The position numbers were made by a program, and so were the translations under genes. This document shows positions 50,634-59,011 of a stretch of DNA of 64,000 nucleotides, in pieces. Within the stretch, counting starts at the first letter, position 1. Each line of letters starts with the position of its first letter. This stretch comes from Azospirillum oleiclasticum (GTDB taxonomy: Bacteria > Pseudomonadota > Alphaproteobacteria > Azospirillales > Azospirillaceae): the NCBI RefSeq assembly GCF_013423485.1, contig NZ_JABFFR010000032.1, forward strand, positions 1 through 64,000, written 5' to 3'. The notes under the pieces are model-generated. The model made no database searches. It was not told the origin of the DNA and worked only from the letters and a program-made list of their open reading frames with translations.

Positions 50634-51824
50634 ATGCTGCCCCTTGCGGGAGTCACCATCGTCGCCGTGGAGCAGTACGGCGCCGGTCCCTTCGGGACCA
50701 TGCTGCTCGCCGACCTCGGGGCCGAGGTCATCAAGATCGAGAACCCGGCCGACGGCGGCGAGATCGGCCGCCATGTCGGCCCCTATTACCTCGGCCCCGG
50801 CAACAGCCAGTTCTACCAGGCCTTCAACCGCAACAAGCGCAGCATCACCCTCAACCTGAAGCACCCGGAAGGCAAGGCGGTCCTGCACGATCTGGTCCGC
50901 AACGCCGACGCGGTGCTGGACAACCTGCGCGGCGACCTGCCGGAGAAGCTGGGGCTGACCTACGAGCATCTGAAGGCGGTCAACCCGCGCATCGTCTGCG
51001 CCCACCTGTCCGCCTACGGGCGGGAGGGGCCGCGCAAGGCGTGGCCCGGCTACGACTATCTGATGCAGGCGGAGGCCGGCTACCTGTCGGTGACCGGCGA
51101 GCCGGACGGCCCCCCCGCCCGCTTCGGCCTGTCGGTGGTGGACATGATGACCGGTCTGATGACCGCCTTCGGGCTGGTCTCCGCGGTGGTGGGTGCCCGC
51201 TCATCGGGCAAGGGCTCGGACGTGGACGTCAGCCTGTTCGACACGGCACTCCACAACCTGAACTATCTGGCCGCCTGGTACCTGAACGCCGGCCACCGCC
51301 AGGGGCGGGAGCCGCGCTCGGCCCACCCGTCGCTGACGCCCTCGCAGCTTTTCCGCACCGCGGACGGCTGGATGTTCATCATGTGCAACAAGGAGAAGTT
51401 CTGGCCGGTGCTGTGCGAGCGCATCGGCCGGCCGGAGTGGGGCAGCGACCCGCGCTTCGCCAGCTTCAAGGCCCGCCTCGCCAACCGCGCGGAGATGACG
51501 GAGCTGTTGGACGGCGTGCTGATGGAGCGGACCACCGCGGAGTGGCTGGAGCTGTTCGCCGGCGCGGTGCCTGCGGCCCCCGTCCTCGACATCGCCCAAG
51601 CGCTGGAGAACCCCTTCGTGCGCGACAGCGACCGCGTCGCCGACTTCACCGGCCCCGACGGGGAGACGGTGGTGCGCATGCTGACCGGCCCCGTGCGCAT
51701 CGGCGGCGAGACGCTTCCCACCCGCGCCGCGCCGCTGATGGGCGCCGACACCGAGGCGGTGCTGGAGCGCATCGGCATCGGGCCGGAGCGGCTGGCCGAG
51801 CTGCGGGAGCGGGGGGCGGTCTGA
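50634..51824 (+). CDS. CaiB/BaiF CoA-transferase (probable itaconate CoA-transferase, Ict)
   Basis: 396 residues, 12 bp after the dehydrogenase gene. It is a class III CoA-transferase: ADLGAEVIKIENPADGGEIGRH, FNRNKRSITLNLKHPEGK, the catalytic Asp170 in GLSVVDMMTGLMTAFG, and ASVF-like DVSLFDTALHNLNYL. In the proposed pathway it moves CoA from succinyl-CoA to itaconate. The stop overlaps the start of the GntR regulator by one base (TGATG), so regulator and enzyme are co-expressed. Confidence 0.9.
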   Translation: MLPLAGVTIVAVEQYGAGPFGTMLLADLGAEVIKIENPADGGEIGRHVGPYYLGPGNSQFYQAFNRNKRSITLNLKHPEGKAVLHDLVRNADAVLDNLRGDLPEKLGLTYEHLKAVNPRIVCAHLSAYGREGPRKAWPGYDYLMQAEAGYLSVTGEPDGPPARFGLSVVDMMTGLMTAFGLVSAVVGARSSGKGSDVDVSLFDTALHNLNYLAAWYLNAGHRQGREPRSAHPSLTPSQLFRTADGWMFIMCNKEKFWPVLCERIGRPEWGSDPRFASFKARLANRAEMTELLDGVLMERTTAEWLELFAGAVPAAPVLDIAQALENPFVRDSDRVADFTGPDGETVVRMLTGPVRIGGETLPTRAAPLMGADTEAVLERIGIGPERLAELRERGAV

Positions 51825-52579
51825 TGGGAGTGCCCGGACCGTCCACCAGCCCCACCAGCGACGGCCCGCGCTTCCAGGAGATCCTGGAGGCGTTGCGCGC
51901 CGACATCGTCGGTGGCCGGCTGGCGGTGGGCGAGCGGCTGCCGACCGAGCAGGAGCTGTGCCTGCGCTTCCGCGCCAGCCGCTACACGGTGCGCGAGGCG
52001 CTGCGCCGGCTCCAGGACATGGGGCTGATCGTGCGCCGCCAGGGGTCCGGCTCGGTGGTGGCGGCGAGCAAGGTGGACGGGCGCTTCCACAACTCCATCT
52101 CCAGCCTCGCCGAGCTGGTGCAGTACGCCGCCGACACCAAGCTGGAGGTGCTGGCGGTGGAGACGATCCTGATCACCGGCCGCACAGCCGACCTGCTGCA
52201 CAGCCCGCCCGACGTGCCCTGGGTGCGGGTCAGCGCGCTGCGCCGCCAGCCGCCGGAACGCACGCCCTTCTGCTACACCGAGATCTTCCTGCCCGCCGCC
52301 TACGCCGACGTGGCCCGCGCCATCGGCACCTTCCCCACCGCCGTCTACGCGGTGGTGGAGAGCCGCTACGGCGTGCGGGTGGAGGAGGTGGTGCAGTCGA
52401 TCGAGGCGACGACGGCGGACGCCAACCTCGCGTCCCGCCTGTCGGTGGAGCCGGGGGCGACCATCCTCACCGTCACGCGCCATTATCTGGATCCGGACGG
52501 CCGCGTCATCGAAGTGGCGGTCAACAGCCACCCGGCCGGCCGCTACCGCTACGAGATCACCCTGCACCGGGCGGATTGA
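51824..52579 (+). CDS. GntR-family regulator with UTRA domain (first copy)
   Basis: 251 residues from ATG 51824, overlapping the CoA-transferase stop. The winged helix (ADIVGGRLAVGERLPTEQELCLRFRASRYTVREALRRLQDMGLIVRRQGSGSVV) is of the HutC type, and the C-terminal UTRA ligand domain ends SHPAGRYRYEITLHRAD. It is the likely local regulator of the catabolic genes through the TTGTCCGTACAA sites. A second, about 50% similar copy lies at 54545-55309. The effector is probably the growth substrate or its CoA ester. Confidence 0.88.
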   Translation: MGVPGPSTSPTSDGPRFQEILEALRADIVGGRLAVGERLPTEQELCLRFRASRYTVREALRRLQDMGLIVRRQGSGSVVAASKVDGRFHNSISSLAELVQYAADTKLEVLAVETILITGRTADLLHSPPDVPWVRVSALRRQPPERTPFCYTEIFLPAAYADVARAIGTFPTAVYAVVESRYGVRVEEVVQSIEATTADANLASRLSVEPGATILTVTRHYLDPDGRVIEVAVNSHPAGRYRYEITLHRAD

Positions 52580-52611
52580 GGCCGGAGGGGTAGAGGGAAG
52601 GAGACACCAGG

Positions 52612-53205
52612 ATGCAACGGACCGACGCGATGGACGCGGCCCCGCCCCGCCCCGCCCCGGCCCCCGCCGCGGCGGTCCCGGGGCGCCGGGATGGCCTGCC
52701 GCGCTGGTGGGCCTTCATCGAGAACCACATCATCCTCAACGTGGCGACGATCCTGATGGTTGGCGCCATCGGGGTGATGTTCTACGAGGCGTCGAGCCGC
52801 TCGCTGCTCTCCGAAAGCCACTGGTGGGCGGAGGAACTGGTGCGCTTCCTGGTGGTGTGGAGCGTGCTGCTGGCGATCGGGGTCGGCACCCGGCACGGCC
52901 ACTTCATCCGCATGGACCTGCTCTACGACATGCTGCCGCGCCGCGCCCGCATGGCGCTGGCTTGGCTGAACTGCGTCATCGGCCTGTTCTTCTGCGGCCT
53001 TCTGGTGGTCGCCGGGGTGCAGGAGGTGAGCCACCTCCACCACATCGGCATGCTGACCGACAGCAACCTCGACCTACCGCTGTGGCTGGTGCGGCTGATC
53101 CTGCCGCTGGGCGGCGTGCTCTATGGCCTGGCCTTCCTCGGCAACGCGGTGATGCTGCTGCGCGGGGTCGATCCCGACCAGCCGGCCGGCGGCGAACAGC
53201 TCTGA
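52612..53205 (+). CDS. TRAP transporter small membrane subunit DctQ
   Basis: 197 residues. A Pro/Ala-rich cytoplasmic tail (about 28 residues) precedes four membrane helices (starting at about 40, 78, 115 and 157), with the family's ESHWWAEELVRFLVVWSVLLAIGVGTRHGHFIRMDLL. It bridges DctP and DctM. The gene lies 32 bp after the first GntR gene and 34 bp before dctM, in the same operon. Confidence 0.9.
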   Translation: MQRTDAMDAAPPRPAPAPAAAVPGRRDGLPRWWAFIENHIILNVATILMVGAIGVMFYEASSRSLLSESHWWAEELVRFLVVWSVLLAIGVGTRHGHFIRMDLLYDMLPRRARMALAWLNCVIGLFFCGLLVVAGVQEVSHLHHIGMLTDSNLDLPLWLVRLILPLGGVLYGLAFLGNAVMLLRGVDPDQPAGGEQL

Positions 53206-53239
53206 CGCGCGCTCAGAAGAAGAACCGGGAGGACGCCCC

Positions 53240-54508
53240 ATGACCACCATCGTCGCCGTCGCGGCCCTGCTCATCCTCGTCGCGTCCGGCGTGCACATCG
53301 CGCTGGCGCTGGGGATCATCGCGGTGGGGCTGCTGAACTTCAACTACAGCATCCCGGTCGTGCTCATCGCGCAGATGGCATGGGACAGCATCGACAAGTA
53401 CGCGCTGGTCTGCATCCCCTTCTTCATCTTCGCCGGCAACCTGATGTCGCGGGGCAATCTGGCGCTGGTCATCCTGGAGCTGGTCGGCACGGTGATCCGC
53501 TGGTTCCGTGGCGGCATCGCGCTGGCGCTCGCCATCTCCAGCGTGTTCTTCGCGGCGGTCAACGGCTCCTCGGTGGCCTGCGCGGTGGCGCTCGGGCCGG
53601 CGGCGGTGAAGCTGCTGCCGGCCGAGGGCTACAGCACGCGCTTCGCCGCCTCGGTGGTGGCGGTGTGCGGCACGCTGGGGCTGATGATCCCGCCGTCGCT
53701 GACCTTCATCCTGATCGGCTCCATCGTCGGGCTGCCGATCACCGACCTGTTCATCGCCGGCATCGTGCCCGGCCTGTTCGAGGCGGCGCTGCTCGGCGTC
53801 ACCACGCTGGTGGTCAGCCGCATCAACGGCTACGGCGGCATCGGCCACCGGCCGGACTGGAAGGGCTTTGGGCAGAAGCTGCCGGGGGCCGCCGGCGCGC
53901 TGCTGATGCCGGTGCTGATCATCGGCACCATCTACATGGGCTGGTTCACCCCGACCGAGGTGTCGGCACTCGCCGCCGCCTACGCCATGGTGCTGGTGCT
54001 GCTGGTCTACCGCACCGCCAACCTCGCCGCCGTGTGGGACACGGCGCGCGAATCGGTGATGCAGACGGTGATGATCTACGGCGTGCTGCTGGGCTCCGGC
54101 CTGCTGACCGCGGTGCTGACCCGGCTGGGCATCGCGGCGGAGCTGACCGGCATGCTGACGGCGGCGCAGGTCTCCCCCTTCGAGTTCCTGCTGGTGGTCA
54201 ACCTCTGCCTGATCGTCATCGGCATGTTCCTGGACGGCGTTTCGATGATCGTGCTGCTGGCCCCCATCCTGTTCCCGATGGCGTCGGCGGTGGGCGTCAA
54301 CCCCATCCACTTCGCGGTCATCATGACGGCGCTGGTCGAGGTCGCCACCCTGACCCCGCCGGTCGGGCTGAACCTGTTCGTGATGAGCCGCATCACCAAG
54401 CTGCCGCTGCACGAGATGGTGCGCGGCGTGCTGCCCTTCTACGGCGCGCGGCTGCTGGCGCTCGTCATTCTCAACGCCTTCCCGGCCCTGTCGCTGGCGC
54501 TGCTGTAG
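53240..54508 (+). CDS. TRAP transporter large permease subunit DctM
   Basis: 422 residues with about 12 membrane helices. DctM signatures: VCIPFFIFAGNLMSRG, FFAAVNGSSVACAVALGPAA, GTLGLMIPPSLTFILIGSIVG, GWFTPTEVSALAAAYA and PILFPMASAVGVNPIHFAVIM. It drives sodium- or proton-coupled uptake of the acid bound by DctP. The only dctP in the window is at the other end of the locus, so the three subunits are encoded in two transcripts that presumably share the same operator control. Confidence 0.94.
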   Translation: MTTIVAVAALLILVASGVHIALALGIIAVGLLNFNYSIPVVLIAQMAWDSIDKYALVCIPFFIFAGNLMSRGNLALVILELVGTVIRWFRGGIALALAISSVFFAAVNGSSVACAVALGPAAVKLLPAEGYSTRFAASVVAVCGTLGLMIPPSLTFILIGSIVGLPITDLFIAGIVPGLFEAALLGVTTLVVSRINGYGGIGHRPDWKGFGQKLPGAAGALLMPVLIIGTIYMGWFTPTEVSALAAAYAMVLVLLVYRTANLAAVWDTARESVMQTVMIYGVLLGSGLLTAVLTRLGIAAELTGMLTAAQVSPFEFLLVVNLCLIVIGMFLDGVSMIVLLAPILFPMASAVGVNPIHFAVIMTALVEVATLTPPVGLNLFVMSRITKLPLHEMVRGVLPFYGARLLALVILNAFPALSLALL

Positions 54509-54544
54509 TTGCACGGCGAGCCCGCATCGGCCATCGTCCGCCCC

Positions 54545-55309
54545 ATGGACAAGCCCATGGACAGGCCAGCGGACAAGACTGAGACGGACCGGGAGCCGAC
54601 GCGCTACGAAGAAGTGGTGCGGGCGCTGCTCGCCGAGATCGACGGCGACGCCTACGAGATCGGCGACCGGCTGCCCACCGAGCACGAGCTGTGCGCCCGC
54701 TTCGGCGTCAGCCGCCACACGGTGCGCGAGGCACTGCGACGGCTGCAGGAGATGGGCATCATCCTGCGCCGCCAGGGCTCCGGCTCCGTGCTGGCGGCGA
54801 AACGGGCGGACGGGCGCTTCGTCAACTCCATCAGCTCGCTGGACGAGCTGCTGCAATACGCCACCACCACCCGGCTGGAGATCCTGTCGGTCGACCGCAT
54901 CGTGGTGGAGGGCGATCTCGCCGCCCGGCTCGGCTGCCGCGCCGACACCCAGTGGTTCCGCATCGCCGCGCTGCGCCGGGCGCTGGAGACGGAATCCCCC
55001 TTCTGCTACGTCGAGGTCTACATCGACGGCGCCTTCCCCGAGGTGGTCCGCGACCTGGACGAGGTGCGCTACGCCTTCTATGCGACGCTGGAGCAGCGCT
55101 ACGGCCTGCGCATCGCCGAGGTGATGCAGGATGTGGAGGCGGCCCCGGCCAGCGCCAACGTCGCCTCGCGCCTGCATGTGGCGCGCGGCTCGCCGACGCT
55201 GGTGATCACCCGGCGCTACTTCACCGACGCCGGCGCCCTGGTGGAGGTGGCGGTGAACAGCTTTCCCGGTGCGGCCTTCCGCTACAGCATGAGCCTGCGC
55301 CGGCAGTGA
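54545..55309 (+). CDS. GntR-family regulator with UTRA domain (second copy)
   Basis: 254 residues from ATG 54545; a TTG at 54509 directly after the dctM stop opens the same frame but adds only low-complexity residues. The HTH reads AEIDGDAYEIGDRLPTEHELCARFGVSRHTVREALRRLQEMGIILRRQGSGSVLA, and the UTRA domain ends SFPGAAFRYSMSLRRQ. It is a clear paralog of the regulator at 51824-52579 with the same domain borders. The recognition helices (SRYTVREALRRLQ and SRHTVREALRRLQ) are nearly identical, so both should read the same operator, possibly with different effectors. Confidence 0.88.
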   Translation: MDKPMDRPADKTETDREPTRYEEVVRALLAEIDGDAYEIGDRLPTEHELCARFGVSRHTVREALRRLQEMGIILRRQGSGSVLAAKRADGRFVNSISSLDELLQYATTTRLEILSVDRIVVEGDLAARLGCRADTQWFRIAALRRALETESPFCYVEVYIDGAFPEVVRDLDEVRYAFYATLEQRYGLRIAEVMQDVEAAPASANVASRLHVARGSPTLVITRRYFTDAGALVEVAVNSFPGAAFRYSMSLRRQ

Positions 55310-55695
55310 CGGCCGGGCCGGCTCCGCTGACAACCTGCCGGGGAAACGCGCGTTCGCTGGCATGCATTCCCGGTATTCGACATCCCCGGCTGACTGAACC
55401 GCCCCAGGCTCCGATCCGGTGACGGTGGTGACGCCGGTCGTCCTGCTGCCGGATATGGGTTGGTTTTGCCGTGAGAAGAATGCCGCACTGGTCGGCGTCG
55501 CGGCGCTGTACGAGCGACCTGCCAAGCCTGCGTCATGCACGGACCAATAGCGGGTCCGATCCGCCCGTATTCAATCATCGGAAATGCCGATGATGATAAT
55601 CGTATATTCCCGTTTCTCGCAACAGGCCAGAAAAACAATAATGACGCCGAAGAGAATAACTCGTCTTCCATTCTGAAGAATACCGCAGGTACATC
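55310..55695. other. 386-bp region without a supported gene
   Basis: It lies between the second GntR gene and the SDR gene. The right half (about 55570-55690) is clearly AT-richer than its surroundings and may hold the SDR promoter. A GTG-initiated 41-codon frame near 55425 has no recognisable product and is not called. No TTGTCCGTACAA copy was found here. Confidence 0.5.
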
Positions 55696-56439
55696 ATGAA
55701 CACCGGGATCGAGACGAAGAGTGAACGGGTCCTCATCGTAGGGGGCAGCTCAGGTATGGGATTGGAGCTGGCACGGCTTCTCCTGACCGAGGGTACCCAG
55801 GTGACCATCGCCGGCCGGTCCGAGACCCGCCTGGAGGCGGCGCGGGTGAGCCTCTCGTCCGTGGGGGAGCAACTGACCACGGCCGTCGCCGACGTCACAC
55901 ATGAGGATCAGGTCGCGCACCTGCTCGGGCGGATCGGACCGCTCGATCACATCGTCACCACGGCAGCGGATATCGAAGGGGCTTACCAGCTTCTCCCATC
56001 GCTCGACCTCACCGCGGCCCGCCGGGTCGTCGATTCGAAGTTCATCGGCCCGCTGCTGCTCGCCAAGCATGGTGCGCCAGCGCTGTCGCAGCAGGGATCC
56101 ATCACCTTCACATCGGGCATTGCGGCCTACCGGCCAACCGCGCGAGGATCGGTGGTCGCGGCGATCAACGGAGCCCTGGAGTCGCTCACCTACGCGCTCG
56201 CGGTCGAACTCGGCCCGATCCGGGTCAACGCGGTCTCGCCGGGCTGGGTCGATTCGCCGATATGGAAGCATGTTGCCGGCGACGCCAAGGCCGCGACGCT
56301 GGCCGCCATGGCGAAGCGGTTGCCGGTCGGCCGGGTCGGGCAACCGGATGACATCGCTTCGGCCATCCGTTTTCTGATGCGCAATGGCTTTGTCACCGGG
56401 TCCGTTCTGCACATCGACGGTGGCCACCGTCTGGTCTGA
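55696..56439 (+). CDS. short-chain dehydrogenase/reductase-fold protein lacking the YxxxK pair
   Basis: 247 residues. The NAD(P) loop (VLIVGGSSGMGLELARLL) and C-terminal INAVSPGWVDSPIW and VLHIDGGHRLV stretches are normal for SDRs. The Ser of the triad is present (FTSGIAAYRP), but the YxxSK segment is replaced by VVAAINGALE, so Tyr becomes Val and Lys becomes Asn. Ordinary SDR chemistry is unlikely; a whole subgroup of bacterial proteins shares this change. The low local GC before the start suggests recent arrival. Its 3' end overlaps the LysR gene by 47 bp. Confidence 0.85.
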   Translation: MNTGIETKSERVLIVGGSSGMGLELARLLLTEGTQVTIAGRSETRLEAARVSLSSVGEQLTTAVADVTHEDQVAHLLGRIGPLDHIVTTAADIEGAYQLLPSLDLTAARRVVDSKFIGPLLLAKHGAPALSQQGSITFTSGIAAYRPTARGSVVAAINGALESLTYALAVELGPIRVNAVSPGWVDSPIWKHVAGDAKAATLAAMAKRLPVGRVGQPDDIASAIRFLMRNGFVTGSVLHIDGGHRLV

Positions 56440-57322
56440 TCGCGCCGATGCCGCCCCGCACGGTCGCCAGGAACAGGCGCAGGCCCGGAGGCTGCACGCG
56501 CCGGCGGCGCCACAGCATGGACACCGGGACATGGTCGGCTTCCCCGACCCAGGGCAGCACCGTGAGCCCGGTGGCCGCGGCGGCCGCGCACTCCGGGACG
56601 AGCGCGCAACCGAGCCCCGCCGCGACGAGCGCACGGATCGCCCCGATGCTGCCGAACTCCCCGGCCAGGCGTGGTCGGCCGACGCCAGCGACGGGAAACG
56701 CCTCATCGAACATCCGGCGGTACACGCAGCCCGTCACGGTCACCAGGAAGGGCTCGTCCGCGAGGTCGTCCCGCGCAACGGCGTTGCGCCCCGCCAGCCG
56801 GTGTCCCGGCGGCGCGATGATGGACAGGCGTTCCCGCGCGACCGTTGCGCGCTCGACGCCGTCTTCCGGTGGCCCGTCGCCAAAGACGAAGGCCACGTCG
56901 ATGTCGCCGGCCCGGACGCCGCTGCGCAGTTCCCCGCTTCCGGCGGCTGCCATCCGTACCGCAACCGCGGGATGGGCCGTGCAGAAGGTCGTCAGCACCG
57001 GTGGCAGAAGGCTGCTGCACAGCGTCTCCAGACCACCGACCGTCAGGCTACCGGACGGCTGGTCAGCCAATTCGGCGACCGCTGACCGCGCCTCGTCGGC
57101 GAGGGAGAGAAGATCGGTAGCATGGTCCAGCAGACGTCGACCGGCATCGGTCAGCCGCAGGCGCCGCTTCGACCGGTCGAAAAGAATGGCACCGAGGTCA
57201 GCCTCCAGAGCCTGGATCTGCTCGGTTACGCTCGACTGGGCGAGGTGGAGCCGCTCGGCGGCGCGGGTAACGTTGAGCGCCGACGCCACGGCTGTGAACG
57301 TTCGAAGATGCTTGATCTGCAT
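56393..57322 (-). CDS. LysR-family transcriptional regulator
   Basis: 309 residues from ATG 57322. The N-terminal HTH is MQIKHLRTFTAVASALNVTRAAERLHLAQSSVTEQIQALEADLG, followed by the two-lobed effector domain (GSLTVGGLETLCSSLLPPVLTTFCTAHPAVAVRM..., AGLGCALVPECAA). It is convergent with the SDR gene and overlaps its 3' end by 47 bp. LysR regulators normally face their target, so the SDR gene may not be its target. The C-terminal 25 residues are basic and poorly conserved in type. Confidence 0.88.
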   Translation of the reverse strand: MQIKHLRTFTAVASALNVTRAAERLHLAQSSVTEQIQALEADLGAILFDRSKRRLRLTDAGRRLLDHATDLLSLADEARSAVAELADQPSGSLTVGGLETLCSSLLPPVLTTFCTAHPAVAVRMAAAGSGELRSGVRAGDIDVAFVFGDGPPEDGVERATVARERLSIIAPPGHRLAGRNAVARDDLADEPFLVTVTGCVYRRMFDEAFPVAGVGRPRLAGEFGSIGAIRALVAAGLGCALVPECAAAAATGLTVLPWVGEADHVPVSMLWRRRRVQPPGLRLFLATVRGGIGAIRPDGGHRRCAERTR

Positions 57323-57570
57323 GCTCCAGTATCGCTGGATCGCCCGGCAAGTTCCAGTCCAGACCCATTCCTGCAGAGATCGGCAACGTGACGACGTGCT
57401 GCGATCCCCCAAACGCCCGCCACCGCCACTCCGCCGGCGTCTTCACGACCGCGGTGTGACGGATCAGGCGATTTCCCCGAGCCCGCGGATGGTCGAAGAG
57501 ACGTCGGCGGCGCGGGGATGACGGTTCCATCAACGTCGCCAGACGCCCGCGTGGTCGGCAAGAAGCGGCC

Positions 57571-58524
57571 TCACACCTCCGCCCGCGCCAGGAAGGCGTC
57601 GATGTCCGCCCACACCGCGTCGCGGATGGAGTCGCGCTCCATCAGCGGCTCGTGCCTGGAGTCCGGGTAGCGGCGGATGGTGCCGTTGGGGAAGCGGCGG
57701 ATCACCAGCTCGTGGGCGGCGGCGTTCACCACCTGGTCGCCGGGGGCGCTCAGCAGAAGCACCGGTGTCTCGACCGCCGCCAGCGGCAGCGTGCCCTGCA
57801 CCTGGTCGGACGCCGCCAGCGCCGCGCGCAGCCAGCCGTAGGTGACGCCGCCCAGCCGAAGCTCCGGCCGGTCGCGGAAGGCGTCGTGATAGACGCGCCA
57901 GCGGGCGCGGTTGCTGGTGATGGCGTTCGCCGGCAGGAACGGGCCGTCGCGTTCCGGGTCGTAATCGCGCTGGGTCGGGGCGTAATCGGTCGCCCGGCCG
58001 AGGCGGCAGGCGGCGCCGGCGATCAGCCGCACCAGCCAGCGCGGCATGGCTCCGGTGTGGATGTCGTGCATCGGGGCGGACAGGATGGCGGCGCGGTACA
58101 GCGCCGGCCGCCGCGCCAGATGCAGGGTGGCGAGCATCCCGCCCATGGAATGGGCCAGAAGGAGGAGCGGCCCCGCCGCCCGCGGCAGCACCACCCGCTC
58201 CACGAAGCGGTCGAGGTCGTCGGCGAGCAGACCGAAATCGGCCAGATGGTGCTTGTGCGGGTTGTCGTCCATCCGCCCGCCGGACAGGCCCTGGCCGCGC
58301 CAATCCAGCGTCTCCACCGCGAAGCCGCGATCGAGCAGGGCCTCCGCGGTCTCCTGGTACTTCTCGATGAATTCCGTCCGGCCGTTCAGCAGCACGACCG
58401 AGCCGCGCTCCGCCCCCGGCCGCGACCAGCGCGCGGTGCGCAGCGGCGTGCCGTCCGCCGCAGCCAGGGTGTCGAAGGCGGGTCGATCCGTTCGCGATGC
58501 CGTGGCGACGCCGAGGCACCCCAT
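57571..58524 (-). CDS. alpha/beta hydrolase (lysophospholipase/monoacylglycerol lipase type)
   Basis: 317 residues from ATG 58524; GTG 58566 also opens the frame. It has SVVLLNGRTEFIEKYQETAEALLDRGFAVETLDWRGQGLSGGR (typical of the lysophospholipase group), nucleophile elbow AHSMGGML, acid region LLSAPGDQVVNAAAHELV, and His in DSRHEPLMERDSIRDAVWADIDAFL. It should hydrolyse mono-acyl lipids. It is monocistronic. Confidence 0.9.
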   Translation of the reverse strand: MGCLGVATASRTDRPAFDTLAAADGTPLRTARWSRPGAERGSVVLLNGRTEFIEKYQETAEALLDRGFAVETLDWRGQGLSGGRMDDNPHKHHLADFGLLADDLDRFVERVVLPRAAGPLLLLAHSMGGMLATLHLARRPALYRAAILSAPMHDIHTGAMPRWLVRLIAGAACRLGRATDYAPTQRDYDPERDGPFLPANAITSNRARWRVYHDAFRDRPELRLGGVTYGWLRAALAASDQVQGTLPLAAVETPVLLLSAPGDQVVNAAAHELVIRRFPNGTIRRYPDSRHEPLMERDSIRDAVWADIDAFLARAEV

Positions 58525-58667
58525 TGTTGTCACAGCGCCATCCACCCGCGCGCCCCCGTCCTTCACCGACTGTTTACGGCGCCCACTATAGCGTTCGCGG
58601 GCGTGCTTCCAACACCCTGAAGCCCGCCCGCAAGGCCATAGGCCCTACGGCAGAGCTCCGGTCGGAC

Positions 58668-58694
58668 GGGTACCTATTAATAGCGCGAGTACCC
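58668..58694. repeat. nested palindrome upstream of a small membrane protein gene
   Basis: GGGTAC (58668-58673) and GTACCC (58689-58694) form outer arms. Inside is the perfect 10-bp palindrome CTATTAATAG (58674-58683). The AT-rich core, 52 bp before the start at 58746, could be a regulator site or promoter element. Confidence 0.4.
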
Positions 58695-58745
58695 CTCGTG
58701 ATCCTGGGTTAAAGTGGTGGTGTTCTCCATGAGGTACGAACCGTC

Positions 58746-59009
58746 ATGCCCAACGTCGCGTCGCTCGATCCCGACCGTGTGACCTCCTCCGCCGATCTGC
58801 TTGGCGCCGGCGCGACGCCGGGCGCAACCGGGAGGCCGCAGCTTCGCCTTGTGGCGGATGCGCCGATCCGGCTGGCCGAGCCGCAGGTGGCGCGCATCCG
58901 CGGGCCGAAGCTGGTGCTGCTGTGGGTGTCGCTCGCCGCGGCGTCCTGGGTGCTGCTGGGCGGCATGGCCTACGGGTTCTACGCGGCGGCGACGGCTCTG
59001 CTGGGCTGA
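58746..59009 (+). CDS. small single-pass membrane protein, unknown function
   Basis: 87 residues from ATG 58746 (GAGG upstream). A soluble N-terminus of about 55 residues (DPDRVTSSADLLGAGATPGATG..., PIRLAEPQVARIRGPK) precedes one or two tightly spaced hydrophobic stretches (LVLLWVSLAAASWVLLGGMAYGFYAAATALLG). There is no recognised family. It points toward the convergent SDR gene, 2 bp away. Strong third-position GC supports it as real coding sequence. Confidence 0.6.
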   Translation: MPNVASLDPDRVTSSADLLGAGATPGATGRPQLRLVADAPIRLAEPQVARIRGPKLVLLWVSLAAASWVLLGGMAYGFYAAATALLG

Positions 59010-59011
59010 GA

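Noticed and set aside
47910..51005. A 1031-codon antisense frame opposite the PrpD-like, dehydrogenase and CoA-transferase genes
   Set aside because: It crosses three well-supported genes and has shadow composition only.
44105..54508. Generic C4-dicarboxylate (malate/succinate) uptake assignment for the TRAP genes
   Set aside because: The surrounding CoA-transferase, hydratase and lyase genes point to a C5 acid, so the C4 label was not used.
55425..55550. 41-codon GTG-initiated frame before the SDR gene
   Set aside because: No ribosome site, no recognisable product, and low coding character.
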